From Vibrio jasicida CAIM 1864 = LMG 25398 (GTDB taxonomy: Bacteria; Pseudomonadota; Gammaproteobacteria; Enterobacterales; Vibrionaceae): a DNA stretch of 64,000 bases. Position 1 is the first letter of the stretch, and the number at the start of each line of letters is the position of its first letter. The stretch covers positions 124,001-188,000 of the forward strand of contig NZ_BAOG01000039.1 in NCBI RefSeq assembly GCF_000400365.1, read 5' to 3'. The translations under genes were made by a program, and so were the position numbers. Below the pieces are notes generated by a model that saw only the letters and a program-made list of their open reading frames with translations, ran no database searches and was not told where the DNA came from. Below, piece after piece: positions 44,807-53,748 of this stretch.

Positions 44807-46468
44807 TTACGATTTAGACACTATTGCCACCGTAAAACAATTACGCTCCACTTGATGTGATACAGAAAACGCATCCGTCATTTGGGCAATGAGCATCAAG
44901 CCTCGTCCTGAAGGCATCCAACTCTGTTCATCAAATAGATTTGGCGCCTCTATTTGCTTTGAGGTGTAGCTTTGGAAGGTTTCATCAGTAATGCGATTAC
45001 CATAATCAAATACACGCACTTCTATGTTGTGCTGCTTGCCTTGTATTAGTTCGCATTCTAACTCGACCGTTTTTCCGGTTTGTTCTTGATAGGCATGGAT
45101 GAAAGCATTGTTCATCAACTCAACCACACACAACTCTAGGGTTTGCATGGCATGAGAAGAAACCGAATGTTGTTGAAGGAACTCAACCAATTCGAGACTC
45201 GCTTGGCGTGAAACTTCTAAAGACGCTTGATAGGATTTCTGGAATACCGCACTCGGCGAATTGACGGCTTGCGACTGCCTAGAACCCAACCATTGCACTT
45301 TCAACACGCTCACATCATCGTCGAGTTCCGGTTTTCCTTGCCAGTTTTGCACTTGCTCCAAAACGGCATTGGTTTGTGCCTTTTCTGGCATCGCTTGACT
45401 CCCTTCAATGTTGGATAGCAGTCGGTCAATGCCGTAAAGCTCCTCACCTTGCTTGGCCTCTGTTAGGCCATCGGAGAAAAACCAAAGGGCGTCATTAGGC
45501 TTAAGTTGGATACTTCCACCTTGGTACATCATCGGCTCTAATGCCCCAACAATGAAGTTGTTGTCGCCAACAAGTTCCAAGCGGTTTTGTTCCGTCTGTT
45601 GCCAAACGAATTTAGGGTGTCCTGCAGTGCAATAATTCAGCTCACCGGTTTCGGTGTTCAACACGGCGTATTCGATAGTGAAGTAAAGCTTGCTGTTTTG
45701 CGCTTGTTGGTAGCGCCGATTAAGCCTTTCAATCACAGCGGCAGGCTCACTGATGCGGTATTCATTGTCGCTCCAGTCTAACGTTATGGACTCCGATTGG
45801 TGACGTTGTGACAAAGTTTGCTGGACTGAAAATGCCATCAGTGCTGAAGAAATACCATGGCCCGATACATCAAATACGTAGAAAGCAACATGTTGCTCAT
45901 CAAGCTCGACATAACCAAACATGTCGCCACCGATCTTGGAACAAGGCACATAAGTAAAGCTGAATTTTGCCGTGTGAATTTGTTCTTCCACTGGTAATAA
46001 CTGAGTCATCAAATCACTCGCAGCGTCGAGATCTTGTTGAATAGTTTGATAGGCTAAATCGAGCTCTTGGTTTTTTGTCGTGAGCGTATTGTGCAGTTCT
46101 AAGGTACGAAAACCCGCTCGGATGCGCGCTTGTAGTTCCTCTACAGATGTCTTCTTGTCGACAAAGTCATCGGCGCCTGCATCCATGCCTTTGATGATGG
46201 ATTCTTGATCGTTACGGGAAGAGAGAAGCACAAAGAAGATATAACGAGAAAACGCCGACGATTTAAGCTCACGGCAAAGCTCAATACCACTGATGCCCGG
46301 CATCATCAAATCACTGAGGACAAACTGAATGTCAGTTCGGTGAGTCAGCACTTCTAACGCAGACTCACCATCTTCAACGGCAATGACCTCGTACCCTTGC
46401 TTTTGCAATGCGCTGGTCATATAGAGCAACACCGTTTTACTGTCATCGACCAACAAAATTGATTTCAT
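44807..46468 (-). CDS. Response-regulator / PP2C phosphatase / HATPase fusion
   Basis: A 553-residue protein with three modules: a receiver (about 1-120; LVDDSKT, LSDLMMPGISG with the phosphorylated aspartate, DKKTS), a SpoIIE/RsbU-type PP2C phosphatase (about 170-390; GGDMFGY, DVSGHG, FFSDGLTEAKQGE, DDDVSVL) and a C-terminal GHKL ATPase of the anti-sigma kinase class (about 420-553; VVELMNNAFIHAY, SGRGLMLI). Such fusions control partner-switching: the phosphatase frees and the kinase blocks a STAS-domain antagonist. No STAS gene is in the window. It lies 26 bases behind a small membrane-protein gene. Confidence 0.88.
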   Translation of the reverse strand: MKSILLVDDSKTVLLYMTSALQKQGYEVIAVEDGESALEVLTHRTDIQFVLSDLMMPGISGIELCRELKSSAFSRYIFFVLLSSRNDQESIIKGMDAGADDFVDKKTSVEELQARIRAGFRTLELHNTLTTKNQELDLAYQTIQQDLDAASDLMTQLLPVEEQIHTAKFSFTYVPCSKIGGDMFGYVELDEQHVAFYVFDVSGHGISSALMAFSVQQTLSQRHQSESITLDWSDNEYRISEPAAVIERLNRRYQQAQNSKLYFTIEYAVLNTETGELNYCTAGHPKFVWQQTEQNRLELVGDNNFIVGALEPMMYQGGSIQLKPNDALWFFSDGLTEAKQGEELYGIDRLLSNIEGSQAMPEKAQTNAVLEQVQNWQGKPELDDDVSVLKVQWLGSRQSQAVNSPSAVFQKSYQASLEVSRQASLELVEFLQQHSVSSHAMQTLELCVVELMNNAFIHAYQEQTGKTVELECELIQGKQHNIEVRVFDYGNRITDETFQSYTSKQIEAPNLFDEQSWMPSGRGLMLIAQMTDAFSVSHQVERNCFTVAIVSKS

Positions 46469-46494
46469 AATGCTCCCTGCTTATGACGCAGTGC

Positions 46495-46755
46495 CTAACG
46501 AAGGATGGCGTTAGTGGACTGTTCGTCTCTAAATCGAGTGTAATCTTCTGATAATAGTTGGTGTTGGTAACGGGTATAAGACAACGCCTCATTCGAGACA
46601 ACGATTTGGTTTTCTTTTTCCACCAGTTGCCCGCGCAGCAATTCAATTTGTTGATGTTGTTGAGTGTGGTTTTGATACATCGCAACTAATCCACACACAG
46701 ACGCTACGAGCAGCGTACACAACACGCCATTGATGGTTTTACTTCGAACACGCAT
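46495..46755 (-). CDS. Small membrane coiled-coil protein upstream of the phosphatase
   Basis: An 86-residue protein with one membrane helix (about 8-28; INGVLCTLLVASVCGLVAMY) and a soluble tail with heptad-like charged repeats (QHQQIELLRGQLVEKENQI). The start at 46755 is set by AAGGAG five bases before the ATG. It is 26 bases ahead of the receiver-PP2C-HATPase gene and is probably co-transcribed. I do not recognise a family. It might anchor or tune the phosphatase. Confidence 0.5.
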   Translation of the reverse strand: MRVRSKTINGVLCTLLVASVCGLVAMYQNHTQQHQQIELLRGQLVEKENQIVVSNEALSYTRYQHQLLSEDYTRFRDEQSTNAILR

Positions 46756-46960
46756 AACCTCTCCTTGTCGCTTGGTGTCCTTCATTACTTGGTGAAGTCC
46801 AATAATGATTGGGACGTCTACAAACTAAGAACTCAAGGTTCCAAAACGCCGTGAGAGCCAATTGATGTTGTTTCATTAATTGAGTTAATTATAGGAGAAA
46901 GGCAGAAAAAGAAGAGAAAACCCGATAAAATTGAAGATCTTTGCGCTTAAAACGACAAAA

Positions 46961-46989
46961 AGCAGCAAGTCTACAAAAGCCTTGCTGCT
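46961..46989 (-). terminator. Intrinsic terminator after the GST gene
   Basis: AGCAGCAAG / CTTGCTGCT, a perfect 9-bp stem with an 11-base loop and TTTTTG in the minus direction, 20 bases after the stop codon. Confidence 0.85.
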
Positions 46990-47009
46990 CAGAAAAATCA
47001 CGCTAGAAG

Positions 47010-47624
47010 TTAACCTTGAAACGCTTCACGCACCGACACTTGTTCAAACCAACGAGCAATATTTGGGTAGGTTTCGAACACTTCAATACTCAAACCATTT
47101 ACGGCAAAACCAACAAAAATGTAGCCGGTAATGTCTACGATGGTGAAGTTGTCCGTGGCGATATGCTCGCTTTCTGATAGGCGCTTGTCGAGAATTGGTA
47201 GGAATTCTAATACGCGAGATTTCGACTCGTCACCCCACGCAGCCACACAGTTTTCACGATCTTGGTAAATTGCTGTGATATTGCGAAACGCCTGAAAAGC
47301 CGTGTACAAACCTTGGAATTCGACAACGCGATGCCACATTTCCACCTGAGCACGTTCGAGCTGGTTAGCACCAAACAGCGCCAGATCATTTTCAAACGCT
47401 TCATCTAGGTAGCGACAAATTGCCACGCTTTCACAGATCGTCGTGCCATCATCCAGTTCCAGCAGAGGCACTTTGCCGTTCACGCTTTTCGATTTAAACG
47501 GTTCAGATAGGTTATCACCCTCACGAACGTTCAGCGCAATTCGCTCAACCTCGCCACCGATTTCCTTTAGAAAAATGCTAACTCGCTTACAACTTGGAGT
47601 CATTGCGGTTTCATAGAGCTTCAT
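47010..47624 (-). CDS. Glutathione S-transferase family protein
   Basis: A 204-residue GST with an N-terminal thioredoxin-like domain (MKLYETAMTPSCKRV; cis-proline in KVPLLEL; the E-S of CESVAICRYL binds the glutathione gamma-glutamyl group) and an all-helical C-terminal domain. It probably conjugates or reduces electrophiles. Monocistronic with its own terminator. A TetR regulator is divergent 280 bases away, a layout seen for stress-induced GSTs, but the operator is not obvious. Confidence 0.85.
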   Translation of the reverse strand: MKLYETAMTPSCKRVSIFLKEIGGEVERIALNVREGDNLSEPFKSKSVNGKVPLLELDDGTTICESVAICRYLDEAFENDLALFGANQLERAQVEMWHRVVEFQGLYTAFQAFRNITAIYQDRENCVAAWGDESKSRVLEFLPILDKRLSESEHIATDNFTIVDITGYIFVGFAVNGLSIEVFETYPNIARWFEQVSVREAFQG

Positions 47625-47908
47625 TTCACATCCTTTTATCTTTTTCTAACCGATTGGTTAGGATATACTGTAGCCAGTTTATAAACGATCAGTCAAGAAC
47701 TTCACTATCAAAAATTTTCAAACAGCTGTGGGTCTGTTTGCTGAGCGAGATTTTTGATGCCGTTTGTGAGTTCACATGAATTTGGGGGCTGATACCCAAG
47801 AATAGATGGGTATTCATCATATTGGTTCAGTTCGAACGCTAGAGGTTCTCTGTACCATCCCTCCAAAGCAATTTAATTACCCGATAAGCAGACCCAGGCA
47901 GGTAATTT

Positions 47909-48484
47909 ATGGCAAGAAAAGCCAACTTCGACCGAGATGAAAAGCTTCTCGTGGCTATGGATGTGTTTTGGCGCAAGGGCTTTGCGAACACGTCTATCTC
48001 GGATCTCACAGACGAGTTGAACATCAACCGCTTCAGTCTTTACAACACCTATGGTGACAAGCAACAGCTCTACTACGAAGCGCTCGATACCTACTTGAAA
48101 AAGGTCTCGCTACCATCACTGAATGATTTGGAAAAAGACGACGCGTCTTTACCTGAGTTGGAATCGTTCCTTAAATCTTTTGCTGAGCTGCAGCGCAAAC
48201 GCAACTGTGGGTGTTTTATCCAAAATGCGTTGATTGAGCACGCTGGGGAAGACGATGATGTACTGCGCAAAGGGCATTTTTTGTTTGACCATCTTATCGA
48301 CATCATTGCGGATGCGCTGACCAATGCACAAAAAGAAACCTTAGTGCCGAAAACGCTGAAACCAGAAGAGCTTGCTCGTTTTGTTCTCAACAACATGCAA
48401 GGCATGCGCGTACTTGGCAAAGCCAAACGTTATGCCGACTTGGATACGGCGCTTTCCTGCTTGCTGGTTTTGATTAGGAAGTGA
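47909..48484 (+). CDS. TetR-family transcriptional regulator
   Basis: A 191-residue TetR/AcrR regulator. The N-terminal helix-turn-helix is typical (MDVFWRKGFANTSISDLTDE then LNINRFSLYNTYGDKQQLYY), followed by a ligand domain with an RKRNCGCFIQNALIE segment found in the TetR_C_16/YxaF-like group. It is two bases from a PPC-domain gene and divergent from the GST gene, so either could be a target. The ligand is unknown. Confidence 0.87.
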   Translation: MARKANFDRDEKLLVAMDVFWRKGFANTSISDLTDELNINRFSLYNTYGDKQQLYYEALDTYLKKVSLPSLNDLEKDDASLPELESFLKSFAELQRKRNCGCFIQNALIEHAGEDDDVLRKGHFLFDHLIDIIADALTNAQKETLVPKTLKPEELARFVLNNMQGMRVLGKAKRYADLDTALSCLLVLIRK

Positions 48485-48485
48485 C

Positions 48486-48890
48486 ATGTCGATTGAAGTG
48501 ATAGCGGTACGTCTTACCAAAGGCATGGACTTAAAGCTCAGCCTTGCGAAATTGGTCGAGCAGCATGGTATCAAAGCTGGCTCGATTGCCTCATGCGTTG
48601 GCTGTGTCTCTGACCTCAACCTTCGTTTGGCAAGTGCAGAGAGTACGTTAACCAAGCAAGAGCCATTTGAAATCGTCTCTGTGATGGGAACCCTAACGCC
48701 TGAACATCAACACGTTCATATCTCGGTGTCTGATCGTGAAGGACGAGTCTGGGGCGGGCATTTAATGGAAGGCACGGTTATTGATACCACCGCAGAATTG
48801 ATCATCCATTCTTACTCAGAACTTGAGTTTACCAGAACGATGGACGACTCGACTGGCTATACCGAGCTGAAAGTGAATCCTTCCAAATAG
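48486..48890 (+). CDS. PPC-domain (DUF296) protein
   Basis: A 134-residue PPC/DUF296 protein: a compact alpha-beta fold (LRLTKGMDLKLSLAKLVEQ-like start, GSIASCVGCVSDLNLRLA, GTLTPEHQHVHISVSD, GGHLMEGTVI). In plants the domain is attached to AT-hooks; free bacterial forms are trimeric and of unknown role. The gene starts two bases after the TetR stop, behind AGGAAGTGAC, so the two are one operon. The conserved HVHISVSD and GGHL histidines could bind a metal. Confidence 0.82.
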   Translation: MSIEVIAVRLTKGMDLKLSLAKLVEQHGIKAGSIASCVGCVSDLNLRLASAESTLTKQEPFEIVSVMGTLTPEHQHVHISVSDREGRVWGGHLMEGTVIDTTAELIIHSYSELEFTRTMDDSTGYTELKVNPSK

Positions 48891-48893
48891 TAA

Positions 48894-48931
48894 AAAGCTC
48901 CAGAGCCATACTGTGCTGTCTCTGGAGCTTT
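48894..48931 (+). terminator. Intrinsic terminator after the PPC-domain gene
   Basis: A 12-bp perfect stem AAAGCTCCAGAG / CTCTGGAGCTTT with a 14-base loop, four bases after the stop codon. Confidence 0.85.
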
Positions 48932-48988
48932 ATTCGCTTGTCTCTTACGCTAAGAATTTACTCATATCGAGCAAGCTAATTTCGAGGA

Positions 48989-49324
48989 TCATTCTTCGGC
49001 TAAATAACAAACCTGATTATCGTCGATCGTTACTTGCCACGTTTTTAGACAGAGCGCTTCGTCTTCCAGACATTGCCCACTCTTTAAACTGAAGTGCTGT
49101 TTATACAGTGGTGATGCAACACACATCTCACCATCAATATCACCGACAATCCCTCGACTCATCACATAAGCCTTACCTATTGGGTCCCAATCTTGAACGG
49201 CGTAAACACCGCTATCTGGAATGTAGAATAACGCAACGTGCTCGCCTTCAATCAATACAGTAGCACCGATAAACGGCATTAAGTCATCAAGCTGACACAA
49301 TTTAACTTTGGTTAAAGCTGCCAT
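48989..49324 (-). CDS. nirD: Nitrite reductase small subunit
   Basis: A 111-residue Rieske-like beta protein without the Rieske cysteine/histidine ligands, as is usual for NirD. Conserved parts are VYAVQDWDPIGKAYVMSRGI and CVASPLYKQHFSLKSGQCL. It associates with NirB in NADH-dependent nitrite reduction to ammonia. It is the last gene of the nrtABC-nirBD operon, and its ATG directly follows the nirB stop codon, so translation is coupled (GGAGGTGTAAATG). Confidence 0.9.
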   Translation of the reverse strand: MAALTKVKLCQLDDLMPFIGATVLIEGEHVALFYIPDSGVYAVQDWDPIGKAYVMSRGIVGDIDGEMCVASPLYKQHFSLKSGQCLEDEALCLKTWQVTIDDNQVCYLAEE

Positions 49325-51844
49325 TTACACCTCCTGTTTCAAGGGAATACGCTGACCGCGCACACGTTGGTACGGCAAGACTTTACTGCCCGACGTGCTG
49401 TTCAAGAAAGGACGGAAGCGTTGCAGTTTTTGAGGATTATCCAGCGTACTCTTCCACTCACATTGATAGGTATCTACGACTCGCGCCATTTGTTCATCCA
49501 AAGAATCACATAAATTCAGAGAGTCATCCAAAATCACTTGTTTAAGGTAATCTAGGCCCCCTTCCATGTTCTCCATCCACACCGACGTGCGCTGCAAGCG
49601 ATCAGCGCTGCTGACGTAGAACATCAAAACTCGGTCAATCATGGTGATCAACTCTGACTTAGATAAGTCAGATGCAAACAAATCAGCGTGTCGTGGTCTC
49701 ATGCCGCCATTACCGCAAACGTATAGATTCCAGCCGTTTTCGGTGGCGATCACCCCAATGTCTTTACTTTGCGCTTCTGCACACTCGCGAGTACAGCCCG
49801 ATACGGCAAACTTAAGCTTATGGGGCGCTCGCAATCCTTTGTAGCGGTTCTCTAACTCAATGGCTAATCCAACTGAATCATCAACACCATAACGACACCA
49901 AGTAGAACCCACGCACGATTTCACGGTGCGCACCGATTTACCGTAGGCGTGCCCTGTTTCAAAACCGGCATCAATTAAGGTTTGCCAGATTTCAGGAAGC
50001 TGTTCTAACTGCGCGCCAAATAAATCCACCCGCTGACCGCCAGTGATCTTGGTGTACAGATCGTATTGCTGAGCAACTTCGCCTAGCACGATGAGTTTGT
50101 CTGGTGTGATTTCGCCGCCCGGAACACGAGGTACAATCGAGTAAGAGCCATCTTTTTGCAGGTTCGCCATAAAGGCATCGTTGGAATCTTGCAGAGATTG
50201 ATGCTGTCGCTCCATAATGTGTTCATTCCACAAAGAAGCAAATACAGATGCCGCTGTCGGCTTACAGATATCACACCCATGCCCTTTGCCATGCAGTGCA
50301 ATTAAGGTGTCGAAGTCTTTGATTTGTTCCACTTGGCAAATATGGAACATCTCTTGTCGACTGAGCTCAAAGTGCTCACAAAGGTGGTTGTTAACCTCTA
50401 CCCCCATAGCTGCCAATTGAGTATCCAATACCGACTTCACCATATTGCTACAGCCACCACATCCAGTACCGGCTTTGGTATTGGCTTTAAGGTCCGTCAG
50501 GTTGGTAGTGCCAGCTTGAATCTCGGCAACTAAGTCGCCTTTTGTGACGTTGTGACAAGAACAGATAATGGCGTTGTCTGGCATCTCTCCATCCAGCATT
50601 CCAGTATCAAATAGCAGGTTCGCCGCGTGGTCTGGCAAGACTGTTTTGTTCAAATAACACTGTAAGAGCGCATCGTAATCGCTGTTATCACCGACGAGAA
50701 TCGCACCAAGTAATTGGGTGCCGCTCGCATCAACCACCAGCTTTTTGTAGATGCCTGCAACCGCATCTTGCAATACCATTTCTTGTGCGCCTTCGGTCTG
50801 CATTTGTGCATCGCCGATAGACGCCACATCCACCCCAAGCAGCTTGAGCTTGGTACTCATGTCTGCGCCTTTAAAACCTTCGCTTGGCATACCAGTCAAG
50901 ACATCGGCAGTGGTTCTCGCCATGGTGTAACCGGGTGCGACTAAACCAAAGATCTTCTGCTCCCAAAGAGCACATTCGCCAATCGCGTAAATATTCTCAT
51001 CGCTGGTTTGGCATTGGTTGTTAATCACAATACCGCCTCGCTCGCCGACTTCTAGCTCAGCCATTTTTGCCAGCTCATCTTGAGGACGAATGCCTGCGGA
51101 AAAGACAATCACATCCACTTCGAGAGGATCTTTGTCTTTAAACACCATACGATGCTTAGCCGTTTCACCATCGCAGATTCGTTCCGTACCCGTTGAGGTG
51201 TGAACGGTTAGCCCTAGCGCTTCAATCTTCTCTTTTAGCACTAAGCCAGCACCATCGTCTAACTGCACGGGCATCAGGCGAGGAGCAAATTCAATGACGT
51301 GAGTTTCTAACCCCAATAGTTTGAGTGCATTTGCCGCTTCTAAACCCAATAAGCCGCCGCCAATCACTGCGCCTGTTCTTGCGCCTTCACATGCCTTTTT
51401 GATTTGTGAAAGATCATCAAGCGTGCGGTAGACAAACACGTTGTTGCGGTCTTTACCTTCAATTGGCGGCACAAATGGGTACGAACCAGTCGCGAGCACA
51501 AGTTGGTCGTAACCCAGCACATCTTCACCATCAAGCAGAAGGCGCTTTTGTTCTCTGTCGATGCCTGTTACTTGGCTGCCAAGTACGAGTTGGATGCCAT
51601 GCATGTCGTACCATTCTTGGTTACTCAGCATCAAATCATCATGAGACTTACCCGCAAACAAAGAGGACAACTGTACACGGTCATACGCAATAAAACGCTC
51701 TGCACCAATCACGGTAATTCGGTGCTCCATATGCGCGCTTTTCTGCACTAATTGCTCGACGAGATGCTGCCCGACCATACCGTTGCCTACCACAACGATG
51801 TGGCTCAATGCGTTCTTTACTGGGATCGTTAAAGGACTGTTCAT
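49325..51844 (-). CDS. nirB: NADH-dependent nitrite reductase large subunit
   Basis: An 839-residue flavo-iron-sulfur sirohaem enzyme. Order of domains: FAD/NAD(P)H oxidoreductase (about 15-310), a BFD-like [2Fe-2S] domain with CSCHNV...GCGGC, and the nitrite reductase ferredoxin-like and sirohaem/[4Fe-4S] domain with the ligand pairs CVGSTWC and CTREC. It reduces nitrite to ammonium in the cytoplasm. The start at 51844 is set by AAGGAGG six bases before the ATG. It follows the transporter genes, so nitrate import and reduction are one unit. Confidence 0.95.
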   Translation of the reverse strand: MNSPLTIPVKNALSHIVVVGNGMVGQHLVEQLVQKSAHMEHRITVIGAERFIAYDRVQLSSLFAGKSHDDLMLSNQEWYDMHGIQLVLGSQVTGIDREQKRLLLDGEDVLGYDQLVLATGSYPFVPPIEGKDRNNVFVYRTLDDLSQIKKACEGARTGAVIGGGLLGLEAANALKLLGLETHVIEFAPRLMPVQLDDGAGLVLKEKIEALGLTVHTSTGTERICDGETAKHRMVFKDKDPLEVDVIVFSAGIRPQDELAKMAELEVGERGGIVINNQCQTSDENIYAIGECALWEQKIFGLVAPGYTMARTTADVLTGMPSEGFKGADMSTKLKLLGVDVASIGDAQMQTEGAQEMVLQDAVAGIYKKLVVDASGTQLLGAILVGDNSDYDALLQCYLNKTVLPDHAANLLFDTGMLDGEMPDNAIICSCHNVTKGDLVAEIQAGTTNLTDLKANTKAGTGCGGCSNMVKSVLDTQLAAMGVEVNNHLCEHFELSRQEMFHICQVEQIKDFDTLIALHGKGHGCDICKPTAASVFASLWNEHIMERQHQSLQDSNDAFMANLQKDGSYSIVPRVPGGEITPDKLIVLGEVAQQYDLYTKITGGQRVDLFGAQLEQLPEIWQTLIDAGFETGHAYGKSVRTVKSCVGSTWCRYGVDDSVGLAIELENRYKGLRAPHKLKFAVSGCTRECAEAQSKDIGVIATENGWNLYVCGNGGMRPRHADLFASDLSKSELITMIDRVLMFYVSSADRLQRTSVWMENMEGGLDYLKQVILDDSLNLCDSLDEQMARVVDTYQCEWKSTLDNPQKLQRFRPFLNSTSGSKVLPYQRVRGQRIPLKQEV

Positions 51845-51854
51845 CGCTGCCTCC

Positions 51855-52691
51855 TTATGCCGTTTGCGCTGCGGTTTTGGGTTTCTCTTCTTTCGAAGCA
51901 GGAATCTCGACTTTGGATTGCTTCTCATAAAGGAACTTCAACACCGCTTGTCGACACTTCTGATACTGCGCATCATCCGCCAGTGCGACACGCTCACGAG
52001 GGCGAGGTAGGTTCACTTCTAACACTTCACCAATGGTTGCTGCCGGTCCGTTGGTCATCATCACGATTTTGTCAGATAGCAGCACCGCTTCATCCACGTC
52101 ATGGGTAATCATGATGACGGTATTGTTTAGCTCGGCTTGAATCTTCATCAGTGCATCCTGCAAATGCGCACGAGTTAACGCATCCAACGCGCCAAATGGT
52201 TCATCCATCAGCAAAACCTTTGGTTGAAGTGCCAGTGCTCTCGCAATGCCGACTCGCTGCTTCATACCACCAGAGATTTCATCCGGCTTTTTGTGCGCGG
52301 CATGCTGCATTTGAATCAACTCCAAGTAGTGATTCACTTGTTCCTGAATCCACGCTTTGCCCTTTTTGCCGGCAATTTGTTTTACAGCTAGCTCAACGTT
52401 TTGATACACGGTTAACCAAGGCAATAATGAATGGTTTTGGAACACCACTGCGCGGTCTGGTCCCGGTCCAGCTACTTCTCGTCCATCGACGATCACGCCG
52501 CCGTCTGTTGGCATGTGCAGCCCTGCGACTAAGTTCAATACCGTTGATTTACCGCAGCCAGAGTGGCCAATCAGCGATACAAACTCACCTTTATTGATTT
52601 GTAAATCAACGTTCTTAAGCGCGATGAACTCGCCATCTGGCGTTGGGAATCGCATCCCTAAACGCGTTAGATCTAATAATGCTTTTTCCAT
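51855..52691 (-). CDS. Nitrate/nitrite ABC transporter ATP-binding protein
   Basis: A 278-residue ABC ATPase: Walker A GHSGCGKST, Q-loop VFQNHSLLP, signature SGGMKQRV, Walker B VLLMDEPFGALD and the H-loop TH. Of the NrtD/SsuB/TauB type. The gene lies 11 bases downstream of the permease and 10 bases upstream of nirB. Two or one ATPase subunits occur in nitrate systems; here there is a single one. Confidence 0.9.
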   Translation of the reverse strand: MEKALLDLTRLGMRFPTPDGEFIALKNVDLQINKGEFVSLIGHSGCGKSTVLNLVAGLHMPTDGGVIVDGREVAGPGPDRAVVFQNHSLLPWLTVYQNVELAVKQIAGKKGKAWIQEQVNHYLELIQMQHAAHKKPDEISGGMKQRVGIARALALQPKVLLMDEPFGALDALTRAHLQDALMKIQAELNNTVIMITHDVDEAVLLSDKIVMMTNGPAATIGEVLEVNLPRPRERVALADDAQYQKCRQAVLKFLYEKQSKVEIPASKEEKPKTAAQTA

Positions 52692-52702
52692 GATCGTTTC
52701 CC

Positions 52703-53674
52703 TTATCTCAACGCTTGTTGTTTATTCCAAGACAGCCACTTTTGAAGTTGCAGCATGCCTCTATCGAGCATCAAGCCGATAAAACCAATGGTGATGACTG
52801 CCACCATGATGCGCCCCAATGATGCCGAGCTGCCGTTCTGGAATTCATCCCAAACGAACTTGCCTAACCCCGGGTTCTGAGCGAGCATTTCTGCCGCAAT
52901 CAACACCATCCAAGCGATACCTAAAGAGAGACGTAAACCGGTGAAGATCATTGGAATGGCAGAAGGTAAAACGATAGTGCGAATGTGCTGCCACCACGAA
53001 AGTTGAAGCACTTTACTCACGTTGATTAAGTCTTTATCAACGCTCGTTACACCCACAGCGGTATTAATCAGCGTCGGCCATAAGCTACACAGCGCCACAG
53101 TGATCAAAGAGTTAATGAACGACTTAGCAAACATCGGGTCATCACTCACATAAGTGGCACTCACCACCATAGTGACGATAGGCAGCCAAGCCAAAGGTGA
53201 TACGGGCTTGAGCAATTGAATGATTGGGTTGAACGCTTGATACAGCCCTTGATTAAGACCAAGCACGATGCCAAGTGGAATCGCAATAACCGTCGCCAGC
53301 AAAAAGCCTGCAGTCACAGTTACTAAGCTGGTTATGATTTGGTCGAAGAACGTCGGTTTACCAGTGTAAGGACGAATCTTTACTTCGGCGTCTGGATTCT
53401 TGGCTAACTTCGCGGCATTGCGTTTTTCCTGACGCTCGATAAACGCTTGTTCTTTTTCTCGCTCTTGCCAATGGTCATCGACAAGGTTGCTGAACTGCTG
53501 AAAAGTTTGCACCGGTCCCGGTAGCGTACCTAATGAGGTTTGCACTTCTCTCGCTGCTAAGTGCCACATTGCCAAAAAGATCAGCAAGCCAATCACGGGC
53601 AAAAGCACCAACCGACTTCGGTTCACTACCTGCTTAGCAGGAAAAAGGGAAATGACATTACTAGACATACTCAC
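52703..53674 (-). CDS. nrtB: Nitrate/nitrite ABC transporter permease
   Basis: A 323-residue inner-membrane permease of the NrtB/SsuC class. One N-terminal helix (about 23-42) is followed by a hydrophilic insert and five helices. The EAA-like loop is present (IRTIVLPSAIPMIFTGLRLS). It forms the channel for nitrate with NrtA delivering substrate and the following ATPase providing energy. The gene is 11 bases before the ATPase gene. Confidence 0.88.
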   Translation of the reverse strand: MSMSSNVISLFPAKQVVNRSRLVLLPVIGLLIFLAMWHLAAREVQTSLGTLPGPVQTFQQFSNLVDDHWQEREKEQAFIERQEKRNAAKLAKNPDAEVKIRPYTGKPTFFDQIITSLVTVTAGFLLATVIAIPLGIVLGLNQGLYQAFNPIIQLLKPVSPLAWLPIVTMVVSATYVSDDPMFAKSFINSLITVALCSLWPTLINTAVGVTSVDKDLINVSKVLQLSWWQHIRTIVLPSAIPMIFTGLRLSLGIAWMVLIAAEMLAQNPGLGKFVWDEFQNGSSASLGRIMVAVITIGFIGLMLDRGMLQLQKWLSWNKQQALR

Positions 53675-53748
53675 TCCTAAGAAATTTACATCCTTGTTAT
53701 TGCGGGCAGACTCACCTGCCCGCTGTATTTTTTGTAGGACTGCTAACC

